Positions 63,846 to 64,000 of a DNA stretch of 64,000 bases are shown here, piece by piece. A model generated the notes under the pieces. The model saw only the letters and a program-made list of their open reading frames with translations. It was not told the DNA's origin and did no database searches. The stretch is from Haliclystus octoradiatus. Lineage: Eukaryota > Cnidaria > Staurozoa > Stauromedusae > Haliclystidae. The stretch is taken from assembly GCA_916610825.1 (NCBI GenBank), contig OU744446.1:34329436-34393435 (forward strand). Reading direction: 5' to 3'. The translations under genes were made by a program, and so were the position numbers. Numbering within the stretch: the first letter of the stretch is position 1; each line of letters opens with the position of its first letter.

Positions 63846-64000
63846 CTTACGAGGTGACTTTCAATTACAATTAAATACAACTGAAAATATAAATATTATA
63901 TTATAATGTCAATCTTTCCAAATATGAATTTTGGACAACGTTTAGTATGTACATACAGCATCATGTACTCATGCATATTGCTCACACCCTAAATGTTTTC

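Overview
The window is animal nuclear DNA. It is AT-rich, its genes are split by GT-AG introns, and it is dense in SINEs, MITEs, LTR elements and microsatellites. The host genes (bystin, tandem-domain small heat-shock proteins, a collagen prolyl 3-hydroxylase, a rhodopsin-like receptor, a divergent homeodomain protein) fit an invertebrate metazoan. An ascidian or another invertebrate deuterostome is plausible, but I cannot fix the species from sequence alone.

Layout. 1-4.3 kb: last four exons of bystin (+). 5.35-7.24 kb: two nearly identical heat-shock genes head to head around one heat-shock promoter, forming a large inverted repeat. 8.7-27.1 kb: an 11-exon prolyl 3-hydroxylase (leprecan family, -), with its introns full of MITEs, microsatellites and a broken Ty3/gypsy element flanked by ~285-bp direct repeats. 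27.2-35.4 kb: gene-poor DNA with a LINE fragment, a 2-kb hAT-type element with 8-bp target duplication, and palindromic repeats. 35.4-36.3 kb: an intronless rhodopsin-like GPCR (-). 36.8-47.5 kb: a young Ty1/copia element whose 5' LTR is split by a 5.9-kb element. 48.4-53.3 kb: a 4.9-kb foldback/Mutator-like element with 11-bp target duplication and a ~200-bp satellite. 54.0-58.5 kb: two 2-kb non-autonomous elements in opposite orientation. 61.2-63.3 kb and probably beyond: a divergent homeodomain gene (+).

The most interesting object is the 5.9-kb element at 36867-42785. It has 338-bp, ~99% identical terminal inverted repeats and a clean 6-bp target duplication (ATAATC). It carries two convergent, intron-containing genes: an integrase-core (D-D-E) recombinase of 417 residues and a 434-residue alpha-kinase. 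Both coding regions start at the same ATG inside the inverted repeat, so each repeat supplies the promoter and leader for one gene. The two 2-kb elements at 53986-55986 and 56436-58466 share its 15-bp terminus TATGGTGGCCCATCG (one base differs at one end) and also have perfect 6-bp target duplications (GACATG, CTCTAG), so they look like non-autonomous relatives. Their arms carry 6-8 repeats of the terminal motif, which could be recombinase-binding sites.

The nesting is deep and gives a relative order of events: copia element, then the integrase/alpha-kinase element into its LTR. Inside the kinase intron, a MITE copy is itself split by a 1-kb TRIM with identical 275-bp LTRs.
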